DNA of 40,868 nt from positions 1 to 40,868 of the forward strand of contig NZ_LIRJ01000435.1 in assembly GCF_001419745.1 (NCBI RefSeq), in the 5' to 3' direction. Positions 22,080 to 29,971 of this stretch are shown here, piece after piece; within the stretch, counting starts at the first letter, position 1, and each line of letters opens with the position of its first letter. The position numbers and the translations under genes were made by a program. The notes under the pieces were generated by a model. It saw nothing but the letters and a program-made list of their open reading frames with translations, had not been told where the DNA came from and searched no databases. This stretch comes from Streptomyces silaceus. Lineage in GTDB: Bacteria; Actinomycetota; Actinomycetes; Streptomycetales; Streptomycetaceae.

Positions 22080-22105
22080 GCCCTCGCTCCGATCGGATCC
22101 GTGTC

Positions 22106-22996
22106 TCAGCGGAAGGTGTTGCACTGGCCCATGTCGCCGGTGCGGTAGCCCTGGTAGAACCACTGCTGGCGCTGCTCGGCCGAGCCGTGCGTCCAGGACT
22201 CGGGGGTGACCCTGCCCTGGAACTTCTCCTGGATGCGGTCGTCGCCCACCGCGGCCGCCGCGTCCAGGCCGTCCCGGATGTCGGCGTCGTCCAGGCTGCT
22301 GAGCAGCGGCTTGCCCGTGCGGTCGTCCGGGGTGCGGGTCGCGTGCCGCGCCCAGACGCCGGCGTAGCAGTCGGCCTGCAGCTCGACCTTGACCGCGTTG
22401 CTGTCGCGTCCGGTGCGCCCGTCCTGGGAGCGCTGCAGGGTCCCCATCAGGTTCTGCACGTGGTGCCCGTACTCGTGGGCCACGACGTACGCCTGGGCGA
22501 AGGGGCCGCCGGTGGAGCCGAACTTCGTCCGCAGCTCGTCGAAGAACCCGAGGTCCAGATAGACCTTCCGGTCGCCGGGGCAGTAGAACGGCCCGACCGC
22601 CGACGACGCGGTGCCGCAGGCCGTGCCCACGCGGTTGCTGAACAGGACGGTCTGCGCGGGGGAGTACGAGGCGCCTCTGCGCCGGAACTCGGGGCGCCAG
22701 AAGTCCTGGACGCTGTTGACCACCGCCACGATGCGGCAGTCGTCCTTGGTGTTCGCGTCCTGGCCGGTGCGGCAGCCCTGCTGCACCTGCGCGAGCGACG
22801 AGGAGGACGCGGCGGGCTCGTCGTTGCCGGAGGACAGCCCGAGCTGCTCGGGCCCCACTCCGAAGAACAGGCCGAGGACCAGCGCGATGAGCCCGGCGAT
22901 GCCGCCGCCCACGGTGGCCCGGCCGCCGGGGATCCGACTGCCGCGCACATCCTGGACCTCGGAGGTGTCCAGATCGGCGTCGTCGTCGAACTGCAT
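22106..22996 (-). CDS. YpfJ-type neutral zinc metallopeptidase
   Basis: A 296-residue membrane-anchored metallopeptidase of the putative neutral zinc metallopeptidase (YpfJ) family. The zinc site HEYGHH is at residues 174-179, with the downstream helix VELQADCYAGVWARHA supplying the third ligand. One transmembrane helix (GGGIAGLIALVLGLFFG, residues 31-47) leaves the C-terminal catalytic domain outside the membrane. Cysteines at about 75, 87, 127 and 139 may form disulfides. Family length is about 290. ATG 22996 has AGAGGGG 7 bases upstream. The physiological substrate of the family is unknown. Confidence 0.92.
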   Translation of the reverse strand: MQFDDDADLDTSEVQDVRGSRIPGGRATVGGGIAGLIALVLGLFFGVGPEQLGLSSGNDEPAASSSSLAQVQQGCRTGQDANTKDDCRIVAVVNSVQDFWRPEFRRRGASYSPAQTVLFSNRVGTACGTASSAVGPFYCPGDRKVYLDLGFFDELRTKFGSTGGPFAQAYVVAHEYGHHVQNLMGTLQRSQDGRTGRDSNAVKVELQADCYAGVWARHATRTPDDRTGKPLLSSLDDADIRDGLDAAAAVGDDRIQEKFQGRVTPESWTHGSAEQRQQWFYQGYRTGDMGQCNTFR

Positions 22997-23223
22997 GGGC
23001 GCACCCCTCTGCCTCGCACCGGGGACGACACCCGTCGCCCCGCACCGAACCATCGGCCACTTCATCCTGATATGCCCGCTCCTGCCGGGCGCCGGACGGA
23101 GGTCCGAACGGGGGACGCAGACCGCTCCCCGCGCCGTGTCGCCCGGCGATGCGGCGGCCGCCCCGGCCCTCGCGGCTACGCTCTGCGCCTGATCCATGGG
23201 CAGTGGTACCGAAGGGGGGCGTC

Positions 23224-24117
23224 ATGTCCACTCACCCGCTCCGGACGCCCACGCGCCCGCGCCCGCCGGCCGACCTGCCGCTTCCGGCGACCGGAAGCGG
23301 CAGCCCGGCCTCCGCGACCGGAACCGCCCACCCGCTTCCAGCGGCCGACCCGGCGCCCCGGACGACCGGCCTGCCGCACGGGACGACCACGGCCCCGGCC
23401 GTCCGCCGCGGCACCCGGATCGTGCTCCCCGTGGCCCTCGCCCTGCTCGCGGTCCCCCTCGTCACCGCCGCCCACCACGCGCGACCCGCCCCCTACGGAG
23501 ACCACCTCACCGTCCACGCGCGCGTGGACGGTGAGAACGGCGCCGCGGACCCCGGGCTGCGCACGCGGGGCGCCGCCGTGGAGGCGTACGACACCAGGAG
23601 CGGCGCCCCGCGCTGGACGTACACGCGCGAGGGCCGCCGGCCCGCCACGGTCCTCGCCGCCCCGGGCCACGCCTTCGCGCTCTGGAGCGACGGCCTGGTC
23701 ACCGACACCGCGCGCGCCGACGGCGGCTCCGTGCGCTGGCACCGGGCCGTCCCCGGCGGCGCCGACTGGCTGCGCACCCCGGCCGCGCGCGGCGGCGCCG
23801 GTGTCCTGCAGCCGCTCACCCCGGACGCCCGCATGCTGGCCGTCGTCACCCCGCACCGCATCGCCGCCTACCGCACCGCCGACGGCGACCTGCGCTGGGT
23901 GCTGCCCGCCCGCCCCGGCTGCGCCTTCGAGCCCGCGCGCTCGGTGCGCCGCGGCGACGCCCTCCTGATCGCCCAGCCGTGCGCGGGCCCGAACACCCCC
24001 TGGACCGCCCAGGTCGTGGCGGTGGACGACTACGGAAGAATCGTTCCCGGCCGCACTCCGCTGGGCAACGGCGACGGCGAGCGGCCCTTCCGCGGCGACA
24101 GTCGCCCGGAAAACTAG
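23224..24117 (+). CDS. Membrane-anchored protein with PQQ/WD-like b-propeller repeats
   Basis: A 297-residue protein. A 65-residue Pro/Ala/Thr-rich cytoplasmic tail is followed by one hydrophobic helix (IVLPVALALLAVPLVTAA, about residues 70-87). The extracellular part has repeats typical of the PQQ-like b-propeller: a GAAVEAYDTRSGAPRWTY module and IAAYRTADGDLRWVLP, each with the YxxxxGxxRW core. A disulfide between the Cys in PGCAF and the one in AQPCAG is plausible. It may bind a wall or exported partner (inference). ATG 23224 was chosen as the first good start after the 227-bp divergent gap with the metallopeptidase; it has a G-rich stretch upstream. Function is unknown. Confidence 0.75.
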   Translation: MSTHPLRTPTRPRPPADLPLPATGSGSPASATGTAHPLPAADPAPRTTGLPHGTTTAPAVRRGTRIVLPVALALLAVPLVTAAHHARPAPYGDHLTVHARVDGENGAADPGLRTRGAAVEAYDTRSGAPRWTYTREGRRPATVLAAPGHAFALWSDGLVTDTARADGGSVRWHRAVPGGADWLRTPAARGGAGVLQPLTPDARMLAVVTPHRIAAYRTADGDLRWVLPARPGCAFEPARSVRRGDALLIAQPCAGPNTPWTAQVVAVDDYGRIVPGRTPLGNGDGERPFRGDSRPEN

Positions 24118-24131
24118 TTGCGGTGGCCCGT

Positions 24132-24137
24132 TAGACT
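24132..24137 (+). promoter_or_regulatory. -10 hexamer of the ABC-F leader transcript
   Basis: TAGACT ends 7 bases before an ATG that opens a 10-codon frame, so the leader transcript is predicted to be leaderless with respect to that small frame. No good -35 hexamer is visible. Confidence 0.45.
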
Positions 24138-24144
24138 GGCTGCC

Positions 24145-24177
24145 ATGGCAGCTCCTCTCCTCAGTTGGACGGCATAG
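24145..24177 (+). CDS. Ten-residue leader peptide upstream of the ABC-F gene
   Basis: ATG 24145 opens the frame MAAPLLSWTA, closing with TAG at 24175. It begins 7 bases after a -10 hexamer and ends 58 bases before the ABC-F start. Leader peptides commonly control translation-related and antibiotic-resistance genes by ribosome stalling, and ABC-F genes are a known class with such control. The short C-rich interval that follows could rearrange; I see no strong attenuator hairpin. Chance is possible for so short a frame. Confidence 0.4.
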   Translation: MAAPLLSWTA

Positions 24178-24235
24178 CCCCCGCTCCCGAGCACCCAGTC
24201 GTCCCTCGCCGTCCACTCTGCTTCTGGAGTAACCC

Positions 24236-25834
24236 GTGATCACCGCTTCCGGCATCGAGCTGCGCGCCGGCGCCCGCATCCTCATCGAGAACGCCACCTT
24301 CCGTATCGCGAAGGGCGACCGCATCGGCCTCGTCGGCCGCAATGGAGCGGGCAAGACCACCCTCACCAAGTGCCTCGCGGGTGAGGGCATCCCCGCAGGC
24401 GGCACGATCGCCCGCTCCGGAGAGGTGGGCTACCTCCCGCAGGACCCCCGCACCGGCGACCTCGACGTGCTCGCCCGCGACCGCATCCTCTCCGCGCGCG
24501 GCCTCGACGTCCTGATGCGCAAGATGCGGGAGAACGAACAGCGCATCGCGACCGGCACGGGCGCCACGCAGGCCAAGGCCCTGCGTCAGTACGAGCGCCA
24601 GGAGACGGAGTTCCTCACCAAGGGCGGGTACGCCGCCGAGGCCGAGGCCGCCACCATCGCCGCCGCGCTCAACCTGCCGGACCGCGTGCTCGGCCAGCCC
24701 CTGCACACGCTCTCCGGCGGTCAGCGCCGCCGCATCGAGCTGGCCCGCATCCTCTTCTCGGACGCGGACACGCTCCTGCTCGACGAGCCGACGAACCACC
24801 TCGACGCGGACTCGATCGTCTGGCTGCGCGACTACCTCAAGACGTACAGCGGCGGCTTCATCGTGATCTCCCACGATGTCGACCTGGTGGAGACGGTCGT
24901 CAACAAGGTCTTCTACCTGGACGCGAACCGCTCCCAGATCGACGTCTACAACATGGGCTGGAAGCTCTACCAGCAGCAGCGCGAGGCCGACGAGAAGCGC
25001 CGCAAGCGCGAGCGGCAGAACGCCGAGAAGAAGGCCGCCGCGCTGAACGCGCAGGCCGACAAGATGCGCGCCAAGGCCACCAAGACGGTCGCCGCGCAGA
25101 ACATGGCCAAGCGCGCCGACAAGCTCCTCGCCGGCCTGGAGGAGGTGCGCCAGTCCGACAAGGTCGCCAAGCTGCGCTTCCCCGAGCCCTCGCCGTGCGG
25201 CAAGACGCCGCTCATGGCCGAGGGCCTGTCGAAGTCGTACGGATCCCTGGAGATCTTCACCGACGTCGACCTGGCCATCGACAAGGGCTCGCGCGTCGTC
25301 ATCCTCGGTCTCAACGGCGCGGGCAAGACCACCCTGCTCCGCCTCCTCGGCGGCGCCGAGAAGCCCGACACCGGGCAGGTCATCGAGGGCCACGGCCTCA
25401 AGCTCGGCTACTACGCCCAGGAGCACGAGACCCTCGACCCGGAGCGCACGGTCCTGGAGAACATGCGCTCGGCCGCCCCCGACCTGGACCTGGTCGAGGT
25501 GCGCAAGACGCTCGGCTCGTTCCTCTTCTCCGGAGACGACGTCGACAAGCCGGCCGGCGTGCTCTCCGGCGGTGAGAAGACCCGGCTCGCGCTCGCGACC
25601 CTGGTCGTCTCCTCGGCCAACGTCCTGCTGCTCGACGAGCCCACCAACAACCTCGACCCGGCCAGCCGCGAGGAGATCCTCGGCGCGCTGCGCACCTACA
25701 AGGGCGCGGTCGTCCTCGTCACGCACGACGAGGGCGCGGTCGAGGCTCTCCAGCCGGAGCGGATCATCCTGCTGCCGGACGGTGTCGAGGACCTGTGGGG
25801 CCAGGACTACGCCGACCTCGTCGCGCTCGCCTGA
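24236..25834 (+). CDS. ABC-F family ATP-binding protein
   Basis: A 532-residue cytoplasmic ribosome-associated ATPase with two ABC cassettes and no membrane segments. Cassette 1: Walker A GRNGAGKTT, signature LSGGQRRR, Walker B LLLDEPTNHLD. Cassette 2: Walker A GLNGAGKTT, signature LSGGEKTR, LLLDEPTNNLD. Between them, roughly residues 240-320, is a charged coiled-coil linker (READEKRRKRERQNAEKKAAAL) that reaches the ribosome in EttA/Uup/antibiotic-resistance ABC-F proteins. It could be a housekeeping translation factor or a resistance protein; the linker alone does not decide. GTG 24236 has CTGGAGT 6 bases upstream. A leaderless mini-ORF precedes it, and a strong terminator follows. Confidence 0.95.
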   Translation: MITASGIELRAGARILIENATFRIAKGDRIGLVGRNGAGKTTLTKCLAGEGIPAGGTIARSGEVGYLPQDPRTGDLDVLARDRILSARGLDVLMRKMRENEQRIATGTGATQAKALRQYERQETEFLTKGGYAAEAEAATIAAALNLPDRVLGQPLHTLSGGQRRRIELARILFSDADTLLLDEPTNHLDADSIVWLRDYLKTYSGGFIVISHDVDLVETVVNKVFYLDANRSQIDVYNMGWKLYQQQREADEKRRKRERQNAEKKAAALNAQADKMRAKATKTVAAQNMAKRADKLLAGLEEVRQSDKVAKLRFPEPSPCGKTPLMAEGLSKSYGSLEIFTDVDLAIDKGSRVVILGLNGAGKTTLLRLLGGAEKPDTGQVIEGHGLKLGYYAQEHETLDPERTVLENMRSAAPDLDLVEVRKTLGSFLFSGDDVDKPAGVLSGGEKTRLALATLVVSSANVLLLDEPTNNLDPASREEILGALRTYKGAVVLVTHDEGAVEALQPERIILLPDGVEDLWGQDYADLVALA

Positions 25835-25845
25835 GCCGCCGGGAC

Positions 25846-25872
25846 CCGGTGCGGCGGCGCCCGCCGCACCGG
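25846..25872 (+). terminator. Terminator of the ABC-F gene
   Basis: Perfect 12-bp stem CCGGTGCGGCGG/CCGCCGCACCGG (25846-25857 with 25861-25872) closed by a CGC triloop, starting 12 bases after the ABC-F stop. There is no T run, as is common in Streptomyces. Confidence 0.65.
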
Positions 25873-26191
25873 CGCCGGGCGTCCACACCGCTTGATCGAA
25901 CCATTGATCCACTGCGTATGGATCATTCGGCCGATCCGTGATCCCCCATCTGTGTGAGCTGTCCTCGTACCGAGGTGTGGCATACACGGATTTTGCCGGT
26001 GGACGGGCATGCGGCCCGCCCCTCCAGCCCGCACCGCGCTGACCTGGCGGTTCGTCCCGCAACCCGTTCGGCCGTACGGAATCCGACGTGCGGAATCGTT
26101 AATTCCGCTCGTGGTGGCCGCTCCAGGAGCGGCAAACCTCGTCGTACGGACCTTGCCGAATGGGTGGCCAGGAAGCCCAGGAGGGGTGATC
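25873..26191. other. AT-richer intergenic region upstream of the small HTH gene
   Basis: About 320 bp without a convincing gene. It is less GC-rich than its surroundings and carries GATC clusters. Two clear inverted repeats: ATTGATCCA/TGGATCATT (25903-25911 with 25919-25927, one mismatch) and GCGGAAT/ATTCCGC (26090-26096 with 26102-26108, perfect). These look like regulatory sites for the downstream HTH gene; the promoter is not obvious. Confidence 0.45.
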
Positions 26192-26230
26192 ATGAGAAGT
26201 CCAGAGCGCACTTCCCATGAGGAGGCACGG

Positions 26231-26452
26231 GTGGCCGAGACTCTGAAGAAGGGCAGCCGGGTTACCGGCGCCGCGCGCGACAAGCTCGCGGCAGACCTGA
26301 AGAAGAAGTACGACGGCGGTGCGAGCATCCGGGCGTTGGCCGAGGAGACCGGCCGTTCGTACGGCTTTGTGCACCGGATGCTCAGCGAGTCCGGCGTCAC
26401 GCTGCGGGGACGCGGCGGGGCGACGCGTGGCAAGAAGGCCGCCGCCGGCTGA
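26231..26452 (+). CDS. Small helix-turn-helix DNA-binding protein
   Basis: A 73-residue basic protein. The core is AARDKLAADLKKKYDGGASIRALAEETGRSYGFVHRMLSESG, a single helix-turn-helix resembling resolvase/homeodomain-like bundles (recognition helix SYGFVHRML), followed by a Gly/Arg/Lys tail (RGRGGATRGKKAAAG). This small protein is widely conserved in Streptomyces by shape, but its role is not known to me. Two starts are equally well supported: GTG 26231 with GAGGAGG 6 bases upstream, and ATG 26192 (adding 13 residues) with GGAGGGG 6 bases upstream. I list the shorter form. It is followed by a strong terminator, so it forms its own transcription unit. Confidence 0.8.
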   Translation: MAETLKKGSRVTGAARDKLAADLKKKYDGGASIRALAEETGRSYGFVHRMLSESGVTLRGRGGATRGKKAAAG

Positions 26453-26486
26453 CGGCAGGCGGCACGCTGTCCCATGGTCCGATGGT

Positions 26487-26522
26487 GACCACCCGGTCGG
26501 CCGGCTGTTCGGCCGGGTGGTT
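26487..26522 (+). terminator. Terminator after the small HTH gene
   Basis: ACCACCCGG (26488-26496) pairs with CCGGGTGGT (26513-26521), with additional pairing possible inside; TTA follows the 3' arm. It begins 34 bases after the HTH stop and 66 before the crotonase start. Confidence 0.65.
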
Positions 26523-26587
26523 ACTGTGCAGTCACTTACGGGCGCTTCCATGCGTCCGGTCCGACTGCATCCCATCGGAGGCACCCC

Positions 26588-27391
26588 ATGGCTTCGTCCG
26601 ACAGCGAGCTCGCACCGGTTCTCGACAAGGACGGCGTACGCCTCACCATCGACGAGGCCGTCGCCACGGTGACGCTGACCAATCCGGCCAAGCGCAACGC
26701 CCAATCTCCCGCGCTGTGGAGGGCGTTGAGCGAGGCAGGTCGGCTGCTGCCGGGCAGCGTCCGCGTCGTGGTGCTGCGCGGGGAGGGCAAGTCCTTCTCC
26801 GCGGGCCTGGACCGGCAGGCGTTCACGCCCGAGGGCTTCGACGGCGAGCCGTCGTTCCTCGACATGGCACGCGGCGAGGACTCCGTTCTCGACGCGACCA
26901 TCGCCGAGTACCAAGAGGCGTTCACCTGGTGGCGGCGCAGCGACATCGTGTCCATCGCCGCCGTCCAGGGGCATGCCATCGGTGCGGGTTTCCAGCTCGC
27001 GCTCGCCTGCGATCTGCGGATCGCGGCGGACGACGTGCAGTTCGCCATGCGCGAGACCAGCCTGGGCCTGGTCCCCGACCTCACCGGCACGCATCCGCTC
27101 GTGGGGCTCGTCGGCTATGCCCGCGCCCTGGAGATCTGCGCGACCGGACGGTTCGTGCACGCGGACGAGGCCGAGCGCGTGGGCCTCGCCAACCTCGTCG
27201 TGCCCGCGGACCAGCTCGACGCGGCGGCCAAGGACCTCGCCGCCGCGCTCATCGCCGCGCCGCGCGACGCGGTCATCGAGACCAAGGCGCTGCTCCAGGG
27301 CGCCGCGGACCGTACGTACGAGGAGCAGCGCGTCGCCGAGCGCGCCGCCCAGGGCCGCCGGCTGCGCGACCTGGCGGGCCTCGGCGACTGA
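26588..27391 (+). CDS. Enoyl-CoA hydratase/isomerase family protein
   Basis: A 267-residue crotonase-fold enzyme. The oxyanion-hole segments are GEGKSFSAGLD and GHAIGAGFQLALACDLRIAA. The first catalytic glutamate of classical hydratases (position following G-x-C/F in that motif) is Gln here, while the second (in MRETSLGL) is present, so the reaction may be isomerisation or another crotonase chemistry rather than hydration. ATG 26588 has GGAGG 7 bases upstream. The gene is flanked by the HTH terminator and by a convergent Asp23-like gene; no acyl-CoA genes are close by. Confidence 0.9.
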   Translation: MASSDSELAPVLDKDGVRLTIDEAVATVTLTNPAKRNAQSPALWRALSEAGRLLPGSVRVVVLRGEGKSFSAGLDRQAFTPEGFDGEPSFLDMARGEDSVLDATIAEYQEAFTWWRRSDIVSIAAVQGHAIGAGFQLALACDLRIAADDVQFAMRETSLGLVPDLTGTHPLVGLVGYARALEICATGRFVHADEAERVGLANLVVPADQLDAAAKDLAAALIAAPRDAVIETKALLQGAADRTYEEQRVAERAAQGRRLRDLAGLGD

Positions 27392-27401
27392 CGCGCGCCC
27401 G

Positions 27402-28142
27402 TCAATCCTTCCCGGTCGGCTCCAGGCCCACCCCGGTGATCAGCACGGCCACCGAAGGGTGGTCCGCCAGGGCGGCACCGACCGCCGCACGGACCGCGAG
27501 CGCCACGTCCAGGGCGCGGTGCCCGCGGTCCGTCGCGAGCTCCACCCGCACATGGCGGCGCGGCAGCGTGTCCGCGGCCGGCTGCCGCTCGATGTGCACG
27601 GCCCGCCCGAGCGCCCCGGTCAGCCGGGCCACCCCCGGCACCGCCAGGGCGGCCCGCGCGGCGCGCGCTTCGTCGTCGTCACCCCCGGGCTGCTGGGCCG
27701 CCGCGGGCACCCGGCGCGCCTCGGGGAGGCCGTCCCCGCCGCCGTCGTCCCCGTCGAGCAGCCCCGTCACCCGCAGGTCCACCTCGTCGGCCGCCAGGCC
27801 GAGCCGCTCCGCCGCCCCGGTGAGCGCGCCGCGCAGCCGGTCCGCCGCCTCGGGCAGCGGTCCGGCCGTGGCGGCCGCGAACTCCGCGGTGATGCGCAGC
27901 GGTCCCGGCGGCAGCGCGCTCGGCGGTGCAGGCACCGCCGCGACCGACGCCTCCTCCGGATCGGCCAGGGCGACGCGCACCGCCCCCAGACGCACGCCCG
28001 CGACCGACTGGGCCGCCTGGCGCAACGCGCCGTCCACCGCCGATTCCGTCACCCAAATGCCGTCTCCCGTGCCGCCCAGGGGCAGCACGCGTCCCAGGCC
28101 GAGCTGTCGGCGCACCGCCCGGGTCCAACTCTCACCTGTCAT
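27402..28142 (-). CDS. Divergent Asp23-like double-domain protein (annotated in Streptomyces as nucleopolyhedrovirus P10 family)
   Basis: A 246-residue protein. Streptomyces relatives next to Asp23 genes often carry the uninformative name nucleopolyhedrovirus P10 family protein, by recall. I see two similar halves: GIWVTESAVDGALRQAAQSVAGV, then RITAEFAAATAGPLPEAADRL; and ALAVPGVARLTGALGRAV, then VRVELATDRGHRALDVALAVRAAVGAAL. Each half repeats the Asp23/Gls24 pattern of a helix with a Gly-Val turn followed by a b-strand and an amphipathic helix. A low-complexity Asp/Gly linker joins them. ATG 28142 was chosen as the start nearest a clean domain beginning. It is divergent from the Asp23 gene. 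The double-domain reading is inference. Confidence 0.65.
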   Translation of the reverse strand: MTGESWTRAVRRQLGLGRVLPLGGTGDGIWVTESAVDGALRQAAQSVAGVRLGAVRVALADPEEASVAAVPAPPSALPPGPLRITAEFAAATAGPLPEAADRLRGALTGAAERLGLAADEVDLRVTGLLDGDDGGGDGLPEARRVPAAAQQPGGDDDEARAARAALAVPGVARLTGALGRAVHIERQPAADTLPRRHVRVELATDRGHRALDVALAVRAAVGAALADHPSVAVLITGVGLEPTGKD

Positions 28143-28188
28143 GGGTCCAGACTGCCGCATCCCTGGCGCGTTGCCGCGCCATCGCACT

Positions 28189-28229
28189 TAGTGTGGGCAA
28201 AGGAGCAGATCCTCTCGAACGAGAAGATC
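28189..28229 (+). promoter_or_regulatory. Predicted promoter and leader hairpin of the Asp23 cluster
   Basis: TAGTGT at 28189-28194 is a possible -10 hexamer for the rightward cluster, but no -35 is clear. The leader contains GATC, then CTCG/CGAG, then GATC (28208-28229), a short imperfect hairpin just upstream of the translation start region. Confidence 0.3.
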
Positions 28230-28255
28230 CCCTGTCGAAAGGGACGGGACCGACG

Positions 28256-28741
28256 ATGACCGACACCGAACAGCGGAAGACGTCTCGGACTCCGGAGAAG
28301 GAGTCCCCGGACGAGACCGCGGCGACGTCCACGACCAGGCGGGGCGGCGGTGACCCGGCGACCCGGGGCCGCACCACCATCGCGGACGGCGTCGTCGAGA
28401 AGATCGCCGGGCTCGCCGCGCGCGACGTGGCCGGCGTCCACGCGATGGGCGGCGGCCTCGCCCGGACCTTCGGAGCGGTGCGGGACCGGGTCCCCGGCGG
28501 TTCGAAGTCCGTGACGCGCGGCGTGAAGGCCGAGGTCGGCGAGGTGCAGACCGCGCTCGACCTGGAGATCGTCGTCGAGTACGGCGTGTCGATCGCGGAT
28601 GTCGCGCACGACGTGCGGGAGAACGTGATCGCGGCCGTCGAGCGCATGACCGGGCTCGAGGTCGTCGAGGTCAACCTCGCCGTGAGCGACGTGAAACTGC
28701 CCGATGAGGACGACGACGAGCCGCAGGGACGCCTGCAGTAG
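28256..28741 (+). CDS. Asp23/Gls24-family envelope stress protein
   Basis: A 161-residue protein with a charged 40-residue N-terminal tail and a canonical Asp23/Gls24 domain: TTIADGVVEKIAGLAARDVAGVHAMGG, then VQTALDLEIVVEYGVSIADVAHDVRENV and VEVNLAVSDVKLP. In Gram-positives Asp23 sits in a membrane-proximal assembly anchored by AmaP and is linked to envelope stress. ATG 28256 is preceded by a G-rich site. This is the first gene of the rightward cluster; the small membrane protein follows after 26 bp. Confidence 0.92.
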   Translation: MTDTEQRKTSRTPEKESPDETAATSTTRRGGGDPATRGRTTIADGVVEKIAGLAARDVAGVHAMGGGLARTFGAVRDRVPGGSKSVTRGVKAEVGEVQTALDLEIVVEYGVSIADVAHDVRENVIAAVERMTGLEVVEVNLAVSDVKLPDEDDDEPQGRLQ

Positions 28742-28767
28742 CGGGACGCCTCACAAAGGAGCGCACG

Positions 28768-28953
28768 ATGAGCATGGCCGTGATCGGCATGGTGGCCGGA
28801 ATGGCACTGGGCTTCGCCGGATACTTCGGCGGATTCGGGGCGTTCCTGCTGGTGGCAGCCCTGGGCGCCATCGGCTTCGTGGCCGGCCGGTTCCTGGAGG
28901 GGGACCTCGAACCCGGCGACTTCTTCCGCGCCCGCGGCGACCGGCGGCGGTGA
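28768..28953 (+). CDS. Small DUF2273-like membrane protein
   Basis: A 61-residue protein, nearly all membrane: two hydrophobic segments (MAVIGMVAGMALGFAGYF and AFLLVAALGAIGFVAGRFLEG) and a basic tail (DFFRARGDRRR). It resembles the DUF2273/YloU-associated small membrane proteins next to Asp23 genes. AAAGGAG lies 7 bases before ATG 28768. It is followed after 3 bases by the GTG of the next gene. Confidence 0.8.
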   Translation: MSMAVIGMVAGMALGFAGYFGGFGAFLLVAALGAIGFVAGRFLEGDLEPGDFFRARGDRRR

Positions 28954-28956
28954 GCG

Positions 28957-29301
28957 GTGGCGGCACAGGTCGCGCCCGGTGAGCGCGGTGCGACCCGGAT
29001 CGCCGACCGGGTCGTCGCCAAGATCGCCGCACGGGCGGCGCGCGAGGCCGTCGCGTCGGTGCCCGCCGACGGCGCAGCCCCGCACGCCACGGTGTCCGTG
29101 CGGCACGACACCGCCCGCGTCCGCATCAGCCTGGAGCTCGACTACCCCTGCGACATCGGCGGTCAGTGCGGTGCCGTGCGTCGCCATGTCGCCCAGCGGG
29201 TAAAGGCGTTGGCGGGAATGGATGTGCCCGAGGTGGCCGTCCAGGTGGAGCGGCTGCACTCGGCGCAGGTACGCGCCGCGGCACAGGGGAGGACACGGTG
29301 A
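28957..29301 (+). CDS. Second Asp23/Gls24-like protein
   Basis: A 114-residue soluble protein with an Asp23-like domain: ATRIADRVVAKIAARAAREAV, then VRHDTARVRISLELDYPCDI and VAQRVKALAGMDVPEVAVQVERL. It lacks the long N-terminal tail of the first Asp23 protein. A single Cys pair (CDIGGQC) is present. GTG 28957 is 3 bases past the previous stop, and the stop overlaps the next gene by 4 bp (GTGA), so translation is tightly coupled. Confidence 0.8.
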   Translation: MAAQVAPGERGATRIADRVVAKIAARAAREAVASVPADGAAPHATVSVRHDTARVRISLELDYPCDIGGQCGAVRRHVAQRVKALAGMDVPEVAVQVERLHSAQVRAAAQGRTR

Positions 29302-29966
29302 GCGAACCCCAAGGGGGCGGCACCCAGCCGCTGCCGGTCATCGAGCAGGCGGAGAGCGAGTTCGGCCAGTCGGCGTCCGCGGCGGCCTACCAGCCGCTGC
29401 CCACCCTCTCGGAGAGCGACGAGAAGGCACCCCGCTTCTGGTCGCCCCGCCGGGTGCCCGCGGCCGTCCTCGCGCTGCTGCTCCTCGGCGGCGCGGGACT
29501 GCTCCTGTACGACGTCGTGGCCGTGCGCGCCGACCACCCCGCGATGTGGTGGCGGCGCGAACTGGCCCACCAGCTGGGTGAACGGCCCCTGGAGGACACC
29601 GCGGTGCTCGCCGGGGCCGCCGTCGCGGCGCTCGCCGGGGTGTGGCTCATCGTGCTCGCCGCGACCCCCGGGCTGCGCGCGCTCCTGCCGATGCGCCGCA
29701 CCCACTCCGACGTACGCGCCGGGCTGCACCGGGGCGCCGCCGCCATGGTGCTGCGCGACCGGGCCATGGACGTGTCCGGCGTGCAGTCCGTGCGGGTGCG
29801 CATGACGCGCTCCAAGGTGGACGTGCGCGCCGTCTCGCACTTCCGTGAACTCGACGACGTACGCGGCGACCTGGACGCGACACTCGCCGACGGCATCCGT
29901 GACCTGGGCCTCGCACGGGCGCCCGGTCTCTCCGTGCATGTGGCCCGGCCCGGCCGGAAGGGGTGA
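29298..29966 (+). CDS. DUF6286-like membrane protein of the Asp23 cluster
   Basis: A 222-residue protein: 50-residue hydrophilic N-terminus, then two transmembrane helices (AAVLALLLLGGAGLLLY and AVLAGAAVAALAGVWLIVLA), and a C-terminal region (SVRVRMTRSKVDVRAVSHFRELDDVRGDLDATL) with the strand-helix pattern also seen in AmaP/Asp23-like modules. DUF6286 is the name I associate with this family. The GTG start overlaps the previous stop by 4 bp. Topology with both termini on the same side is likely. Confidence 0.8.
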   Translation: MSEPQGGGTQPLPVIEQAESEFGQSASAAAYQPLPTLSESDEKAPRFWSPRRVPAAVLALLLLGGAGLLLYDVVAVRADHPAMWWRRELAHQLGERPLEDTAVLAGAAVAALAGVWLIVLAATPGLRALLPMRRTHSDVRAGLHRGAAAMVLRDRAMDVSGVQSVRVRMTRSKVDVRAVSHFRELDDVRGDLDATLADGIRDLGLARAPGLSVHVARPGRKG

Positions 29967-29971
29967 GCGCG

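Noticed and set aside
24161..26062. 633-residue minus-strand frame opposite the ABC-F gene
   Set aside because: The sense strand encodes two complete ABC cassettes; the antisense product has no domain pattern.
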